Part shown: piece by piece, positions 1 through 12,599 of the stretch
How positions within the stretch are numbered: the stretch's first letter is position 1
Layout of the letters: the number at the start of each line of letters is the position of its first letter
Assembly: GCA_034509425.1 (NCBI GenBank)
Contig: JAVTVJ010000012.1
Span: forward strand, 11,629,001 to 11,693,000
Direction of reading: 5' to 3'
DNA length: 64,000 bases
Source of the DNA: Eopsaltria australis
Taxonomy: Eukaryota > Chordata > Aves > Passeriformes > Petroicidae
The notes under the pieces: model-generated
Seen by the model: only the letters and a program-made list of their open reading frames with translations
The model's database searches: none
Told to the model about the DNA's origin: nothing
Translations under genes and position numbers: made by a program

Positions 1-3000
1 AGATTAAAGATAAAGCTGTAAGCGTTGACAAGCGTAGAGTTTTATCTTTCTGTTGCTTCATGCAATTTGATAAAGAAACTTGGCAAGTCACTCCTTATTC
101 TTCTTAACTTAGCTTACTGACTCTTATCTGGTCAGGCAGCCACAGTAGTACTTAGTCTCTGAGAGTGGAAAGGATTGGATATGGATTATTTTAGTAGTTG
201 TTTGCCTGTTTTGTTTTTATGCAAATATTTTATTCTCACTAGCACTTACAAAACCTAGAAAAGTTTTATTCCCCCTCTGGAGTTCACTGGTCATATCCAA
301 TCACATCTGCACAAAGTATGTGTGACAACTTTAACAACTTTTAAAATGTACTTCAGTGAAGTATGTCAGTAATATTTTTACCTTGTTTAGGTTTTGCTGC
401 TAGCAGCAAGTTAGATCAGAGTTGCTACTGCCAATGAGCCAACTATTGAGTGAATTTTTCATTTCAACATAATCTTTTTCATGGTTTGTCTGCTCAAGTA
501 AATATGGCTATTTTTGCTCTCAGGCAACTGAAAACATTCATAAGGTCAAATCTATTGTAAACAAAATCCTGTATCCTGAAGCACAGAGAAAACACACAAC
601 AGTTTTTCAACATGTTTTGCCTTCTGATTTTTCATAAAACTTTATATGATCTATATAAGAAAGCCTCATACTGTTGTTGCTCTTCCTGCTGTCAAGTGCA
701 GTTTTAAGCTCCTTTTCCTCACAGGGCTTGCTGTTTAGGAGGAAAGCTTGGTGCAATGGAGTTCAACAGCTGCCCTTTCCTTCAGACAACTGAGCTTTCT
801 CTGTTGACAAGTGTGCTGGGAGCTCCTTGACCTCATCTTTCACATTCTCTGTTGCACAAATAACACTGACTTGTGACTTCCACACATAACAAGGTGGCTG
901 ACTTCACCATTTGCTGAGACTTGCACTATGCCTTTGAAGCAAAACCAAAAAGCAGTTACTTGGAATCCTGGAAATTACACATTTGATTTTCAGCTGTAAA
1001 GGCTGGCACAGCTTTGCTAAGGCTGATGCCAGTTTACAGCAATTGAGATACTCTACCTACAGGGGAAGAAAGGAATTTAGAGCTTTAAAATCCATCTTAG
1101 ACATTAAAATACAATTAAGGATAACATAATATAATCTAGTTTTTCTTAGACAAGGATTCTGACAGAATTTAAATTCTATGTTGATGAGATTCAGAAAATG
1201 CTCTGTGTTTTTCTTTCTTTTTCTGCATTTGGGCCATAGCACACCTGTAGTGTTTGTGCTGTTGAAGAGATAGAAAACTTGCAGCAGATCTAGTTGTAAT
1301 TTGAGCCATATTTTGGGGAAGGATAGTTTTTTGTTCATCTGCAGCAGTTGCTTCTTCATTTTGAATGCAATTTTATTTCCAGATGGAAAATATTTTAGCC
1401 TTATAGCTACAGTATTGTAGTGTTGTAGCTTTTCAGCTGCTCCTGAGCTAAGTAAGTGTTATTGAGGTTATATAACCTAGCAGGCTTTTCATTCTAGTGA
1501 AAATTAGAGTGTGGAATTTCTATTTCCCCCCAGAATTCCACAGAAAAGGAACCTTGAAATAGCTATTAGCCTTGTGAGATGGGCACTAGTCTGATGTGTA
1601 AGAAACTGCTCTGCTAATACTTAGGTACAGATCCTAATAACCTCCTATTAATAGTGCAAAGCATCTGAAGGGCATGGAGTCAAAAGACAGAAGCCTTGGT
1701 CTGTAGATTGCCCGAATTCTACCACAGGGGCCCAGCAGTATCTAATTAAATCTCTAATTCTGCATCTTTATAGTGGCATTCCGATTCCATAGTGAAGACA
1801 TGAGTTTGTCTGATTCTCTTCATCCCCAGACTGACAGCTTTATATATCCATGTTCTGTTTCCCAACTTCTGCAAAGTGTTTCTTCCCAGGAATGCATATG
1901 TAAGCGTGTACATGTCTTGTTTGGGTATCAATATCTCTGTAATGACTGTCTGGTTTTCTCATAAGTTAGAGCATCAAAAAATAATACAGCTGTAAGAAGA
2001 TTAATAGGACAGCTAACCCTAAGCTGCTTCCTGTATGAGATGAAAGGATGTTGGTGTATGTATTTTGGAAGGTGCACTGAAACTGAAAAAGAATGCTGTG
2101 CTACAGCTGGCTTATGTGTGATGGATGTTAACGCAGGTAAAGATGAAACCTTGGATTACCATGGGGTCAAGTTGCTGTCATGGTCAGCATTGGAGGCATG
2201 TAGAGTAAGGAATTTGATGAATGTGCTCTTCTAATGTAAAAGTAACTGGAAAAAGAAGTGAATTGGAGCATATTGAAGCCACAGCTCTTTAGAAACTCGT
2301 CCCTGCTACATTCAGAAACTGCCATTGCCCAAATGTGTCACTAGACAATGAAGCTTCACAGAGCTGGGTTACTTCCTGCTGAAAGAAAAACTAAAATGAG
2401 CAGCCAGAAATAGAGAGGGGATGAGAAACACTGTCAGAGACAACAGCTAGAGCTCTTTGTTCAGTTACTTGCCTGATATGATGGTTGTCTATGAGACTTG
2501 GCAAACTCCAAATTTACAGTCTACTTTTTGCTTGCAACACCTTTAAAGTTAGCCTGCAGTAAGTTGCTAGGGAGCACAGAAGGGAAAAAAAAATAATTGC
2601 CTATAGAAAACCAATGCTGTGCTGAGTTAATGAAGACCATTCTGACCATAGAGTGAAAATTATTCTAATTGAAGGAAGAAATAAAACTATTCATGTCATT
2701 TTGAAAGACTGGGATCTAGAATAGTAGTAAAAATGAAGAGGCTGAACACACCACCAGCTAAAAAGGTGAGGGGTAACCAGAAGTTGAAGATACTAATGGC
2801 TGGAAAAGTAAGGAATAACCTCCAATAAGCTGAATTCCTTATGATGTTTCTAATGTTCCGCTCCAGTTCCCAAGAATCACTAGGATTATTGGTGTATGAT
2901 TCCTGCAAATCTTAAGACAATATGTCTGTTAAGAATTTATTCTCTTTTACAGGGCTTTTATTTCAGCATGTAAACTGCTTTGAAAACCAGACTATTGTCC

Positions 3001-6000
3001 AAAATATAAGAGGAAATAAAGAAGAAAGAAAAGACCCACAGGCAAAAGAGGATGAAAACAGCAGAGAGCTGATGATGAAAGTTCGGACTGCATCTCACTG
3101 GAGAGGTTCAGTTGGCTTATTTCCAAAGGCTGTCTCTCCAAAGAAGCAGGTTGTGGTAATTTGCTTACAGTCTGCCACTGGCTTTGATGGCACTCAGGTA
3201 CTGCAGCCCCACAGCTGGCAAATTTCCTGTGAACTTAAACAGGGCAGGCCAACAAAGAGGGAAAGAACAGCTTTGTCAGAAGGCAAATTGTGTTACTTAG
3301 TTCATCACTGTAATTAACTTCATTTGTTTCAGTGTTGCAGAGCTGTCTCAACCAAGCATTTGTAAGCTGCCCTTCATCTAGACACTATATGAACAAGTCT
3401 ATTCTGAAGATGTGTGATATGCAATAATTTAATACTTTAGAACTGATTTAAGAAAGTTTTGGACATTCAGATGCTTTGGAAACCACTAGGAGCTCCAGCC
3501 TGCATTTTCACTAGGACCTAGAAATAAATGAAAGGTTTTCACATTTGTTCACTGATTTTCAAAGTGTCAGAGTGATTGGGCATTAGGAGTTTGAGGTCTG
3601 TCATTTGATGGGTTTGATCAGTTGTTCTGCTGCTTGGAATTACTTTTATCTTTCTGATAATTAGCAGCTGTCTCAGAACTGTCACTCACTTCTAGGGGTA
3701 TCATCCACATTTGCATATAGGTTTCCAACGTTTGTCTTATGTCTGAGATTTGGACACCTTTTATCTCAGGAATGAAATATCCATTTAACTTTGAAAATAA
3801 ACCCCAACCCTTCCAGATTGTGATTGACATTTCAGCATGCTTTTAACCTTAGAATGTAAGTGAAATACAATTCCTACTGGACTGTTTTAGCTTTTTTCTC
3901 AATTTCTCATTGTTTCAGGTTTTGAGGAGTTCTATGTTGTTTATTGATTTTTTAAATAGAAGCAATTACTTTTTCATGATTTTCAGCACTCTGCTTTTCA
4001 AGCTTAGCCACGAAAGGCTTGAGCTATCTAAAAAAATCTTCTGACTGTATGATTTCATGGACAATTTATAGACTTGAGTAGTAGTTCTCAGTCTTTGCTT
4101 TCAGTTTTATGAGTGGTTAGATATGTAGACAAGGGAACAAAATGAGGTCTAAGGCTTGCAGTAAAAAGAAGGTAAGCCAGAAAGGTAAGGCCTGTGGTTT
4201 ATGAGAAGAGCCTTTTTCTACATACATAAACTTTATGTATAAACTTTATTTAAAACTAACTATTTAGAAAGAAATAATTTTTCTTTGATTTTTGAATGTT
4301 TAATTACAGAAACCCTGGGATTTGGACAACTGTTTTCTCATCAGGATCTTGGCTTTGCTGTGCATTACTGACATTTATATTAAACCCTACTACATCAGTA
4401 TATCATTTCTTTGGCAAAGCAGCAGGTGGAATATTTGAACATCTGCCCATCAGACATAGAATCACACCTCATTTATTGAGAGAACTTGCCCCATTAATTT
4501 GAGCATGTCCTTTTATACACTATGCTGGGACTTGATTTAAGTCTTCTATTTATCAAAATTTGCACCACTGAACACTTTTACAGTGCAGCTTTCACTAACC
4601 TGCTTTCATAAATGTCACTATGCTAGGAAATTCATTCATTGCCTTGACTTGGAAAATTAGCTTTGAGCACCAGGTGCATATAAAGTGTACCAAACTGAGA
4701 ATTGTTATGCAACTTTATTGATTAACTGCTATTGTTACTGAGCAACTGCAAGTATAAAAGTGGTGTTGAGTATGACTAATATGAGTAATGACTTTTACAG
4801 CTTTATGAACTATAGAAACTAGGATGAGTAGAAATGGTGAAGAACTGGTTTTGTTTCAATAAGAAACAAGTATGTATACTGCACTGAATAGCTCTGCCTG
4901 ACTCATGAATCCCAAGTATGCTCCAGAAACCAGATCTGATTAAAGGTGTGTCTTCTGATCTATTGTGAACCTACATCTTTGGAGAAGAGTGTTTGTTGAA
5001 GGTCAAATTACTGTGGTGTTTTGAAGGAGAGGGTTCTGTGGAGAAGAATGAGCAAAAGGTGAGCATTGCAAACTGCCAAAATTCTTGTGACAATGTATTT
5101 GTGTTGAAATTACCCAATAACCTGTTGAAAGTGTTTTAGGGCTTTTTCTGTTTTGCTCAAAAATTTTACTGAGTCTGAAACTTTTTGTATATAAAGTATT
5201 TTAGTGTAGGCCATTTCTACAGCTATGGTAAAAATCAGATACATGGGAGCACTGACACGTGGTTACTGAGTGGGACAAAATACAGAGACCATAGTACTGC
5301 AATACACTGGCTGTTGCAGTTGTGGGTTAAGGAACCAGATTAGTTTCACAATGCAATTCATCTGGCATTAATCAAAAGGTGTGTAAAAATGGGTTGCTTA
5401 TGGGTACCTTGGCATCTGTAACTCAAAGGGATCTTGAGTACACACACAGACCGAAGTTGCCAGTTTCTTGAGTGCTGAAAGTTATAAAAATAGGCTGCAA
5501 AGACATGCACAGTGTAGGTATCCTGTTCCAGGTCCGCAAAGCAGAATGAAGCCCCAGCTCAGCCCTGCACTGTGTACAGTTTGTATCTGAATTTACCTAC
5601 TATTGTCTGCAAGTCAGCAAGCTCTGATTACCCAGTGTCTGGCCAGGCTTCTTAGCTGGGGCACAGCTCCCAGTAAGCATCCCTGGATTTCTCACAGGAC
5701 TGTGATGGCTTGTGTCCATCTGTCTTGGGTGTCTCTGCTCCTTTCTTGCCCACACTCCTTGGTCTGGGGTTAGAGCTGACAGAGCCAGATTAGGTCTCAC
5801 ACATGTTTGGCAGCAGTAAAAATACCTTGTCCTTTGCCTCTCCTTCTTTCTTCACTGTGTATTGTCCCAGGACAGGTGCCCTAAGAGACCTCTCATTACT
5901 CTTCTATTTTGGTCCCTGGGGTAGATTCTGTGGATAAAAGAGTGCAGTGAAAAACCTTTAACAGAAGCTTGCTAATTTTGCTATACAGTAGCATCCTTCC

Positions 6001-7369
6001 AGACCCTTAGCCAAGATTCTGGCTTCACAGCAAATAAAATGACCTGAAGTGGAGGCAGCAAAATGATTGTGCTTTAGCACACTTTCAGAAATGTGAAGGT
6101 CTAAAAATAGTACCACCTCTGCAAACCTTAAGCAAGCTTGATGGAATATTAGCAATATTCACAAAAACTGTTTGCTTGGTTTTATAAATTTTTGTGTTCT
6201 TTTAGTGTTTTAAAGGGTAGTGAGGAGTGTATTTACAATATAACTATGGATTCTTCGCTTGTGAATAATGCTGCATATTCTTGTCATTAGAGATGAAGTT
6301 GTGCTGGATGCTGAATGTTTTTCTGTGCACAGTGGCATCTCTAAAATAGGGAGAGCTAAAATGTTCAGTATAGAAAATACCGATGCTGTTTACTTTCAGA
6401 TGTAAACCAAGATATTACAGGCTTCAAATATAGGACTTTAATAGAAATGTAGGGACTCGGGTAAATAAATATTTTAAATTCTAGTTAAAGTTTGGAAAGC
6501 AAGCAGGCTATTCCTATGTAGATACAAATAAAAATAGAATAGAATTAAGGAGTAATAGTAAATTTAACACACTGCATAGAGATCTATAATATTTTTCTTA
6601 GTAATGACATAATGCTGTGAAGTCAATAATTTAAAAAGAATTATAAAAAAATTAAAGTAACAAACTGTTGCATCAGTATCTTCTCAAATCTTACTGTGTA
6701 TCCTCAAAAATTTTTTCCAGTTTTGGGGTATCCTTCTTGCCCCACTCCTTTCAAAATTGCTTTTTCTGTTTCTTTTGGACCCTCACACCAGTAGATCAGA
6801 TTACAAGGCAATTCACATATTCATCCTCATCTTGTGCAGTAGAGTGCAGAGAAGGAGAAAAAGACATCTCCATGTAGATTGTAAAGGTGATTCAAATGCA
6901 AAAAGGAAAATGTGGCATCTTGTCTTTTGCTGAGTCTGGTTGAAATCTTACATTTTTCCAGCCTCAATTAGTGCCCTTGGGTATCATTTAAGGATCATTC
7001 CCCATGAAAGAATCTGGATAGAAACAGTTGCAACCTCTGCAAAACAGAAGTTGGTTTCTGGACTTGATGATATGCTATCCCTTTGAGTGTTGAAGCAACA
7101 CCTCTAACCCTGCTATTTCATGGACACTCACAGCACAATTGATGCAAAGACATGCAAAGTCAGTGCCAGGGATAGTCCCACACTATTTTTGCAGTCAGGG
7201 TTAGTAGGGAGGAGCAGGTGCACGGAGGCATGTGTGCTCCCTTCTCGTAAGTGAAAATGTGGATGTGATTTTTCTGGCTCCCCAGCGTGTGCCTGTTTGA
7301 GATGCAGCAGCTGGAAGCCCAGTGCTCAATCGAAAGGCCCAAGCCATAAGCAGGGATCATTGTTCCTCC
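1..7369. other. Single-copy AT-rich non-coding DNA
   Basis: No recognisable gene, transposon or RNA gene is visible here. The longest open frame (2922-3317, plus, 131 codons) begins beside a polypyrimidine/AG stretch but matches no family I recognise, and a frame of that length is expected by chance in this much DNA. A perfect octamer (ATTTGCAT) lies at 3709-3716. A short direct repeat (ATAAACTTTAT-type) sits at 4226-4250. The stretch around 5520-5800 is more GC-rich than its surroundings but has no identifiable content. Confidence 0.6.
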
Positions 7370-7560
7370 TCCTTTGTGAGCACTGCATGAATTTGCATGA
7401 TTGCAAGTACCCTTGCTGTGGGGTTGGCATGCTGTGAGATTTTAATGCTTCACTAAAATTAGAACATTAACTCTGATACTGTTTTCATGCTTTTAAATTA
7501 TTCTCTTCTGAACTAATAACATATAACTCTATAAATCTCTAATTTGACTATTTTGAATTA
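7370..7560. promoter_or_regulatory. Candidate conserved non-coding element with octamer site
   Basis: A perfect octamer motif (ATTTGCAT, 7391-7398) lies in a low-repeat AT-rich block followed by several TTAAT/ATTA-type homeodomain cores between 7440 and 7560. This combination is common in vertebrate developmental enhancers. The call rests on motif content and absence of repeats only, because no alignment was possible. Confidence 0.2.
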
Positions 7561-9699
7561 AATACTTTCAAATTTGCTTCAAAATTTGAAGTAAAATTTA
7601 GTTTTCAGAACTTTCCTGTCTCCTATATTTTAGGGCCAAAAATCTGCATTAGATTACAGAGCTTGTATTCTCTCTGCTCTTACCTTTGTACAGTTCAGCA
7701 GTGACTTGTGCGTGACTGAACCATCTTCTTCTAAAGAGTATCTGAATCTGATCTTGATTACAACAATGAAGATGGAGAATCCATACCTGCACTTGGTAAT
7801 GATCTGTTAAATGATCATTCATTTTTGCTGGTAAAAATACAAGCCCAGTTTAAAATGAGCAATTATCTGGCTTCAGCTACTGTCTCTTTAAATTTATCCT
7901 GTGTTTCTCCAGTAAATTATGAGGGTCACTAATCACTTTATACATTTGTGAAGGAAAAAAATGTGCTTCCATATTATGAACAAAGCACTCTTTTAAACCA
8001 AGACACTTGTAACCTGTTGCATGTAATGTCACAGAGCTGTAACATCTGTGACTTAACTGGCAAACTAAATCTCTGCGTTGCTGGTGGAACAATGGAAAAA
8101 GAAAAACAGCAGATTTGCCAAATTCAGTATCAATGACTTGAACATCTCCTTTGTTATCTCTTAAAAGTCCTTTGGTTCAAGTTATTTGGACCTGCTGAAT
8201 ATAATAATGATGGTGCTTTTATACTGAAAACTTTTCATCCAAACCTGTGAGAGCAGGACAACTTCAAGAATCTTTCAGGAGTTGTGAAAAAACTGACATC
8301 ACATTAGCAGTTACACTCTCCATCTTGTAATAAGACTGCATGGCTGCCTTTTGTTCTTTGTTTCTCATATTATTTTTTAGAAGGTTTTTATTCTTAATCA
8401 TGCCATCCATAAGTCCTCTAATTCCCTCAGATTTCTCTGCCAACCTCACGTGCATTGAAAAGTCTAGTTGATTGCTGGCCTCTTTTTCCCAATGCGCATT
8501 TTGTCTTCCCTCCCCACTTTTTTTTTTGTGCTCTTCACTTTGCCACAAAACCAAGATGGGGTTTTTATCCACATAGTTTTCAAGTGTTCTTTTTCAATCT
8601 TGTTGAAAATGAATGTTGTTTTAGCTTGCTAATAAATTCTTTTGATACAAATTTTCATTAAAATGTCACATTGTCCTGCTTAATCTTTTCCGTCGAAGAA
8701 TTTTGGCTGAAGTCTTACTTCAGCTTTGGGAAAATCTAAGTAATCCAGTAAAAACTCTTTCTTACTTCTTCTATCTCTTCAAAATAGTCTTGAATATATA
8801 AGATTTTAAAAAGTGCTTTTCATAGACACTTCTATCAGTTCCCACTCATTAGCACCACAACTGGTTGTGTTTTTTGAGATTTTATCTGGTTTTTCTCTTG
8901 ACTTTGACTTAACTTGAAGGGCCCCTCATTCAAAGATGCAATTTTTTACTAAATCATGAACAATAACCTGCATTTTAAAGTGTGTGCATATATATATATC
9001 GACACATATGCATAGAAGACAATTAGAAATATGTAATACAATACAGAGTTTGCAAATGGAAGTAATTCTCTGATTTGAAACACAAGATTCTCTGCAGCTG
9101 CAGATTTGATTGTCAGCTGCAAGAGCAACCAGAATGGAAATTCACTGTCATTATGGAATCTGAAACAAAAGCACTAAAAATAAATTAACTTTAAATTTTA
9201 TTCAAAGAAGCCAAGGAGAATGTTGCAATAAATTAAACAATCCATGTTCTGTGAGGTTCAGTCATGCCTGCCACTGATTGTTAAACTGGAATACACCAGC
9301 TACAGTGCATGACCTGGGCCAGCTCTTTCTCTACTCAGGGTTGCCCCTGCAGTCTATTTACTGACACTTAGACTAATATATTTTCAAGTAAATCCCTGCT
9401 GGGACTTCTGTATCTTCTTCTCAGAACCTAACACTTGCCATCTTTAACATCCTTCCTTTGCTTAAGTTATTCTCTCTTCTCCATTTCACTTGCTTCCACC
9501 CAACTTAAAAAATTTATTCCTTCTCTTAAATATTCATGTCCTAAAGTTCTGCACGCAGTGTCTTCATCACACAGATTCATTGACAGCAATTTTCTCAGAA
9601 AAACTGGGATTTTTTAACTGAAATTTCTGGCTATGTAGATACGTGTTGGCCAATATTGACACAGTTTACACCCAGCCTTTATTTATTTTTAAACTCAGT
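7561..9699. other. Single-copy AT-rich non-coding DNA
   Basis: No gene is recognised. A minus-strand open frame at 8264-8572 (102 codons, rich in Lys, Glu, Asn and Gln) has a protein-like composition but no recognisable domain, no clear promoter or polyadenylation context and no partner exon, so it is not called as a gene. A short (TA)n run with flanking TG/CA steps lies at 8985-9010. 9050-9300 is unique sequence with CAGCTG E-boxes near 9095-9120. Confidence 0.55.
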
Positions 9700-9890
9700 T
9701 TTGAAGAACTCAGCTTTTTATTCATTTGCTTGTGTTTCTCACATTTATGTCAAGTTATAATCTCCAACAAGCAGCACTGATCTCTCTCATTATTTATTGT
9801 TTTGATGCAGAGAGCAATTAAATATAATTAACTGGCTGATTATCATTTGCTGGTAGAATTTGCTAAGAATGCATATGCTCCTGCAGGGAG
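9700..9890. promoter_or_regulatory. Candidate conserved non-coding element (AT-rich, homeodomain-type cores)
   Basis: A repeat-free block with closely spaced ATTA/TAAT cores (AATTAAATATAATTAACTG around 9817-9835), a TGATTATCA segment just after it, and GCATATGC near 9871. Dense homeodomain-type sites in low-complexity-free unique DNA are typical of vertebrate enhancer-like conserved elements. This is inference from motif density, and conservation was not measured. Confidence 0.25.
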
Positions 9891-11177
9891 TTGCTTGCTA
9901 TTTCCTGCACCACTGATCTGATGCTGTTTGGAGAGAACCTCTTTTTCCCCTCTCTATTTGCTGCTTCACTGATCTGGGGAAGGAAGAAAGTAAGTGTATG
10001 AAAATAAGTATGCCCTAGCTTGTGAATAGCTATCTCATGGAGAGCGAAGGGATAGAATTTCACATTGGCTTTGCTGCAGTGTTGAGACGCAGAAGCATTA
10101 AAATATTTGTAACTGGACCATGAAGAAAGGGTAATGATGTAAAATTTTTCACTGCCCATGTGATGCTGGGGAACTCACTTAAGCCAAAAGGGTTTGAGTT
10201 GGTTTTGATTTATTTTCCAAGATGTCTTTTTAGATATGAGATTCTATGTCAATAAAATGTTCTTTGTGTGTAGAAGTGATAAATTTCCTGGATTAGGAAT
10301 GAAAGTCATTGTTTTTCACAAAGCCAGTCTGGTTAGCATGCCACTAAACCTTTACTTAATTATTAAGACATTCTATGCATGAATTTAAGTTATGGTTAGC
10401 GGGGAAACAGGTATTCTGTGTTGTGGTTTTGTAATTGCCACTATTAAATTGATCCCTCAAAACTGAAGTTAGTATATTGTTGTTTGCTATCACACAAGGT
10501 AGTGATTTGAGCTGCTGATCTTGAGATATTCAGCAGCTCATCTCATCTGAAGGTAAAATTCCTTTCATTTACTTGCCACTTGGTCCTCCCTGTTGGAATT
10601 CACATGTAGGTCCCATTTAGCAGTTAATGCTTAGCCTTATTATTCAAGTGTTATAAAGCATTTTCTGTGCAATTAAGCTGTGGCCTCATATAAAAAGTAT
10701 TTTTTAGCCAAACTTTGTTTAGGTAAGTAATGAATTAAGGGTCATTTTTACTGTATTACAGAAATGCTTTCAGTCAATTTTTGCTTACATTTAGGACTTT
10801 GAAGAACTGTTGTTCTACCAAGCTTTTGCTTGTTAGATTGGCATTTCCAGTAAACAATAAACCTTTTTCTCCCCATGTGTTAAAAGCATATCCATTTCTC
10901 TCAGTGCACTGCTTCAGTGAAGTTTCTCTGATTGATTCTCATATTTATGTAATGCAACCTCACCTGTAAAATATTTTTTCCCATGTTTTCTTTTGAGAAT
11001 GTCTGTCACCCTTCTTACAAACTTTCAGGACTTCTTATATGTCTATGTTTCTGTTTCTTTATATTGAACAATGTTATTTAAAAATCCCTCTCGACATGCT
11101 GGCAAGCAGCACACTTAGACAGAACTTAGAGATGACTGTGCAAATGTTAAGTAATTATGTCTGCTGTCATTCTGTGA
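9891..11177. other. Single-copy AT-rich non-coding DNA
   Basis: No repeat, RNA gene or coding exon is recognisable. Open frames of 60-98 codons occur (for example 9863-10159 minus) but look random in composition. Confidence 0.55.
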
Positions 11178-11301
11178 AATAGGCTAGTTTTATCATCTGC
11201 ATTTGCACAGATGGGAAATTCAAACTGAGATTTTCAAGTCATTTGCCCTCAACCAAGCCAAATGAAACAGTCCCAGAGCTGAAAATGGAGCCTGGGAGTT
11301 G
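11178..11301 (-). repeat. Relic resembling a MIR SINE
   Basis: The order of short words matches the reverse complement of the MIR core: TTTTATCATCTG, CAGATGGGAAA followed by AAACTGAG, then TCATTTGCCC followed by an AAGCCA/ACAG block, then CCAGAGCTGAAAATGGAGCC. The match is old and diverged, as expected for MIR in a bird. Spacing and order support the call, and the consensus comparison was made from memory. Confidence 0.45.
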
Positions 11302-11841
11302 TTGCCTCCCACAACCCAGAGAAATTTACCTATGTTTTGGACACTAACTGACTCTGAATAAATATATCTGTTGAAAGTGCAGCAGTTTCATACAAAATAA
11401 TCTGTATTTCTGGCAGCAGCCACAGCTATCCTGGAAAGAACTTGAGATGCACTTATCTTCATGCTGTAAGGGACAGCTATGATAACCCAAATTGCTGTGT
11501 AACATAGCCTCTGCATTTCACCCAAATTATGCATGGCCTCCAAACATGGAAGATGAGGCACAGTTCAAAATTGACAATTTTTGGCATAAAAGTTTTATGG
11601 GGTTATTTACAATCCTCTCTCTGCCTTATTTATGTCAATATACAAATAAACACACATTAGTACATTTTTAAAGAAAACGTCACTGAAGGGAATTTTCTCG
11701 CTACTTTTTTTCCATTGTTTTAGTAACTACAGGTACACAAAAGTATATCTGTATATTATATGTAGTCAATGTATGTACGTAAAGAACTCTAATAGTCATT
11801 AATTCATGTTGCAGATCCCAGAGAGCAGGGAAGCACCATGT

Positions 11842-12175
11842 CAGTATAAGAAGAGAAGGCTCAGGGCCTCGTGTCAGGATTCCAGTACTTAAAGGGTGGC
11901 TTCAAAGAGGATGGAGGCTCTCTTTCCACAAGGAGCCTCACAGAGGACACGTGGCAGTGGGTACCAGTTGTACTGGAAGAGGGTTGGTCTTGATACAAGA
12001 AAGGTTTTTTTACAGTGACAGCAACCATTCACTGGAACAACCTCCCCAGAGGTGTGGTAGAGGCCCCATCAGCAGAGGTTTTCAGAATGCCATTAGAGAG
12101 GGTGCTAGATAATCTTATCTAGACTCCCATGAATGGGATCTTTAGATGTCTCTTCAAACCTGGGTTATTCTGGAT
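11842..12175 (+). mobile_element. CR1 LINE, 5'-truncated 3' end
   Basis: The sequence follows the CR1 3' region in order: an AGAAGAGAAGGCTC block, CAGTACTTAAAGG, an AAGATGGAG-like block, TCACTGGAACAACCTCCCCAGAGG, and the terminal GATCTTTAGATGTC...CAAACCTGGGTTATTCTG. CR1 is the dominant non-LTR retrotransposon of birds and inserts as 5'-truncated copies like this. It lacks any coding capacity. A second, separate CR1 3' end lies about 260 bp downstream in the same orientation. Confidence 0.88.
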
Positions 12176-12435
12176 AGAGAATCAGAATTTCATGGGGAAG
12201 TGTACCAATACAGAAAGGCTGAGTTTCACCACATTTGTTGCCTAGACACAATATTTAAATGGCCCAGATGTGCTAGTCAGCTCTTGTTGAGTTCCTTCAG
12301 AGACATTTTCAGCAGCATTTCACAGGAAGCTGCTTAAAGTATTTTATTAATCAAAAAGTTAATGTTTAGAACTAAGTTTTTACATGTGCTTAAACCTTTA
12401 TACCAAAATATTAACCAATATTTTGCTATATTTTT

Positions 12436-12599
12436 CCCAGAGAAATTGTGGATGCCCTGTCTCTGGCAGTGTTTAAAGGCCAGGTTGTTGGGGCCTTGAG
12501 CAACTTGGTTTAGTGGGAGGTGTCTCTGCTCATGGCAGAGAGGTTGAAAGCAGACAATCTTTAAAGTCACTTCCAAACCAAACAATTCTATGATTCTAC
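12436..12599 (+). mobile_element. CR1 LINE, short 3'-terminal fragment
   Basis: It begins at the CCCAGAGAAATTGTGGATG block of the CR1 3' UTR, continues through GAGCAACTTGGTTTAGTGGGAGG, and ends in the characteristic ACAATTCTATGATTCTAC tail. It is severely 5'-truncated. Its 3' wording differs from the copy at 11842-12175, so it is a separate insertion of another CR1 subfamily rather than a continuation. Confidence 0.9.

Noticed and set aside
1651..1790. Possible fourth MIR relic
   Set aside because: Only one short word (TTAAATCTCTAATTCTGCATC) fits the MIR order, which is not enough to call.
2922..3317. 131-codon plus-strand frame beside a splice-acceptor-like tract
   Set aside because: No recognisable domain, no partner exon, and a frame of this length is expected about once by chance in 64 kb of both strands.
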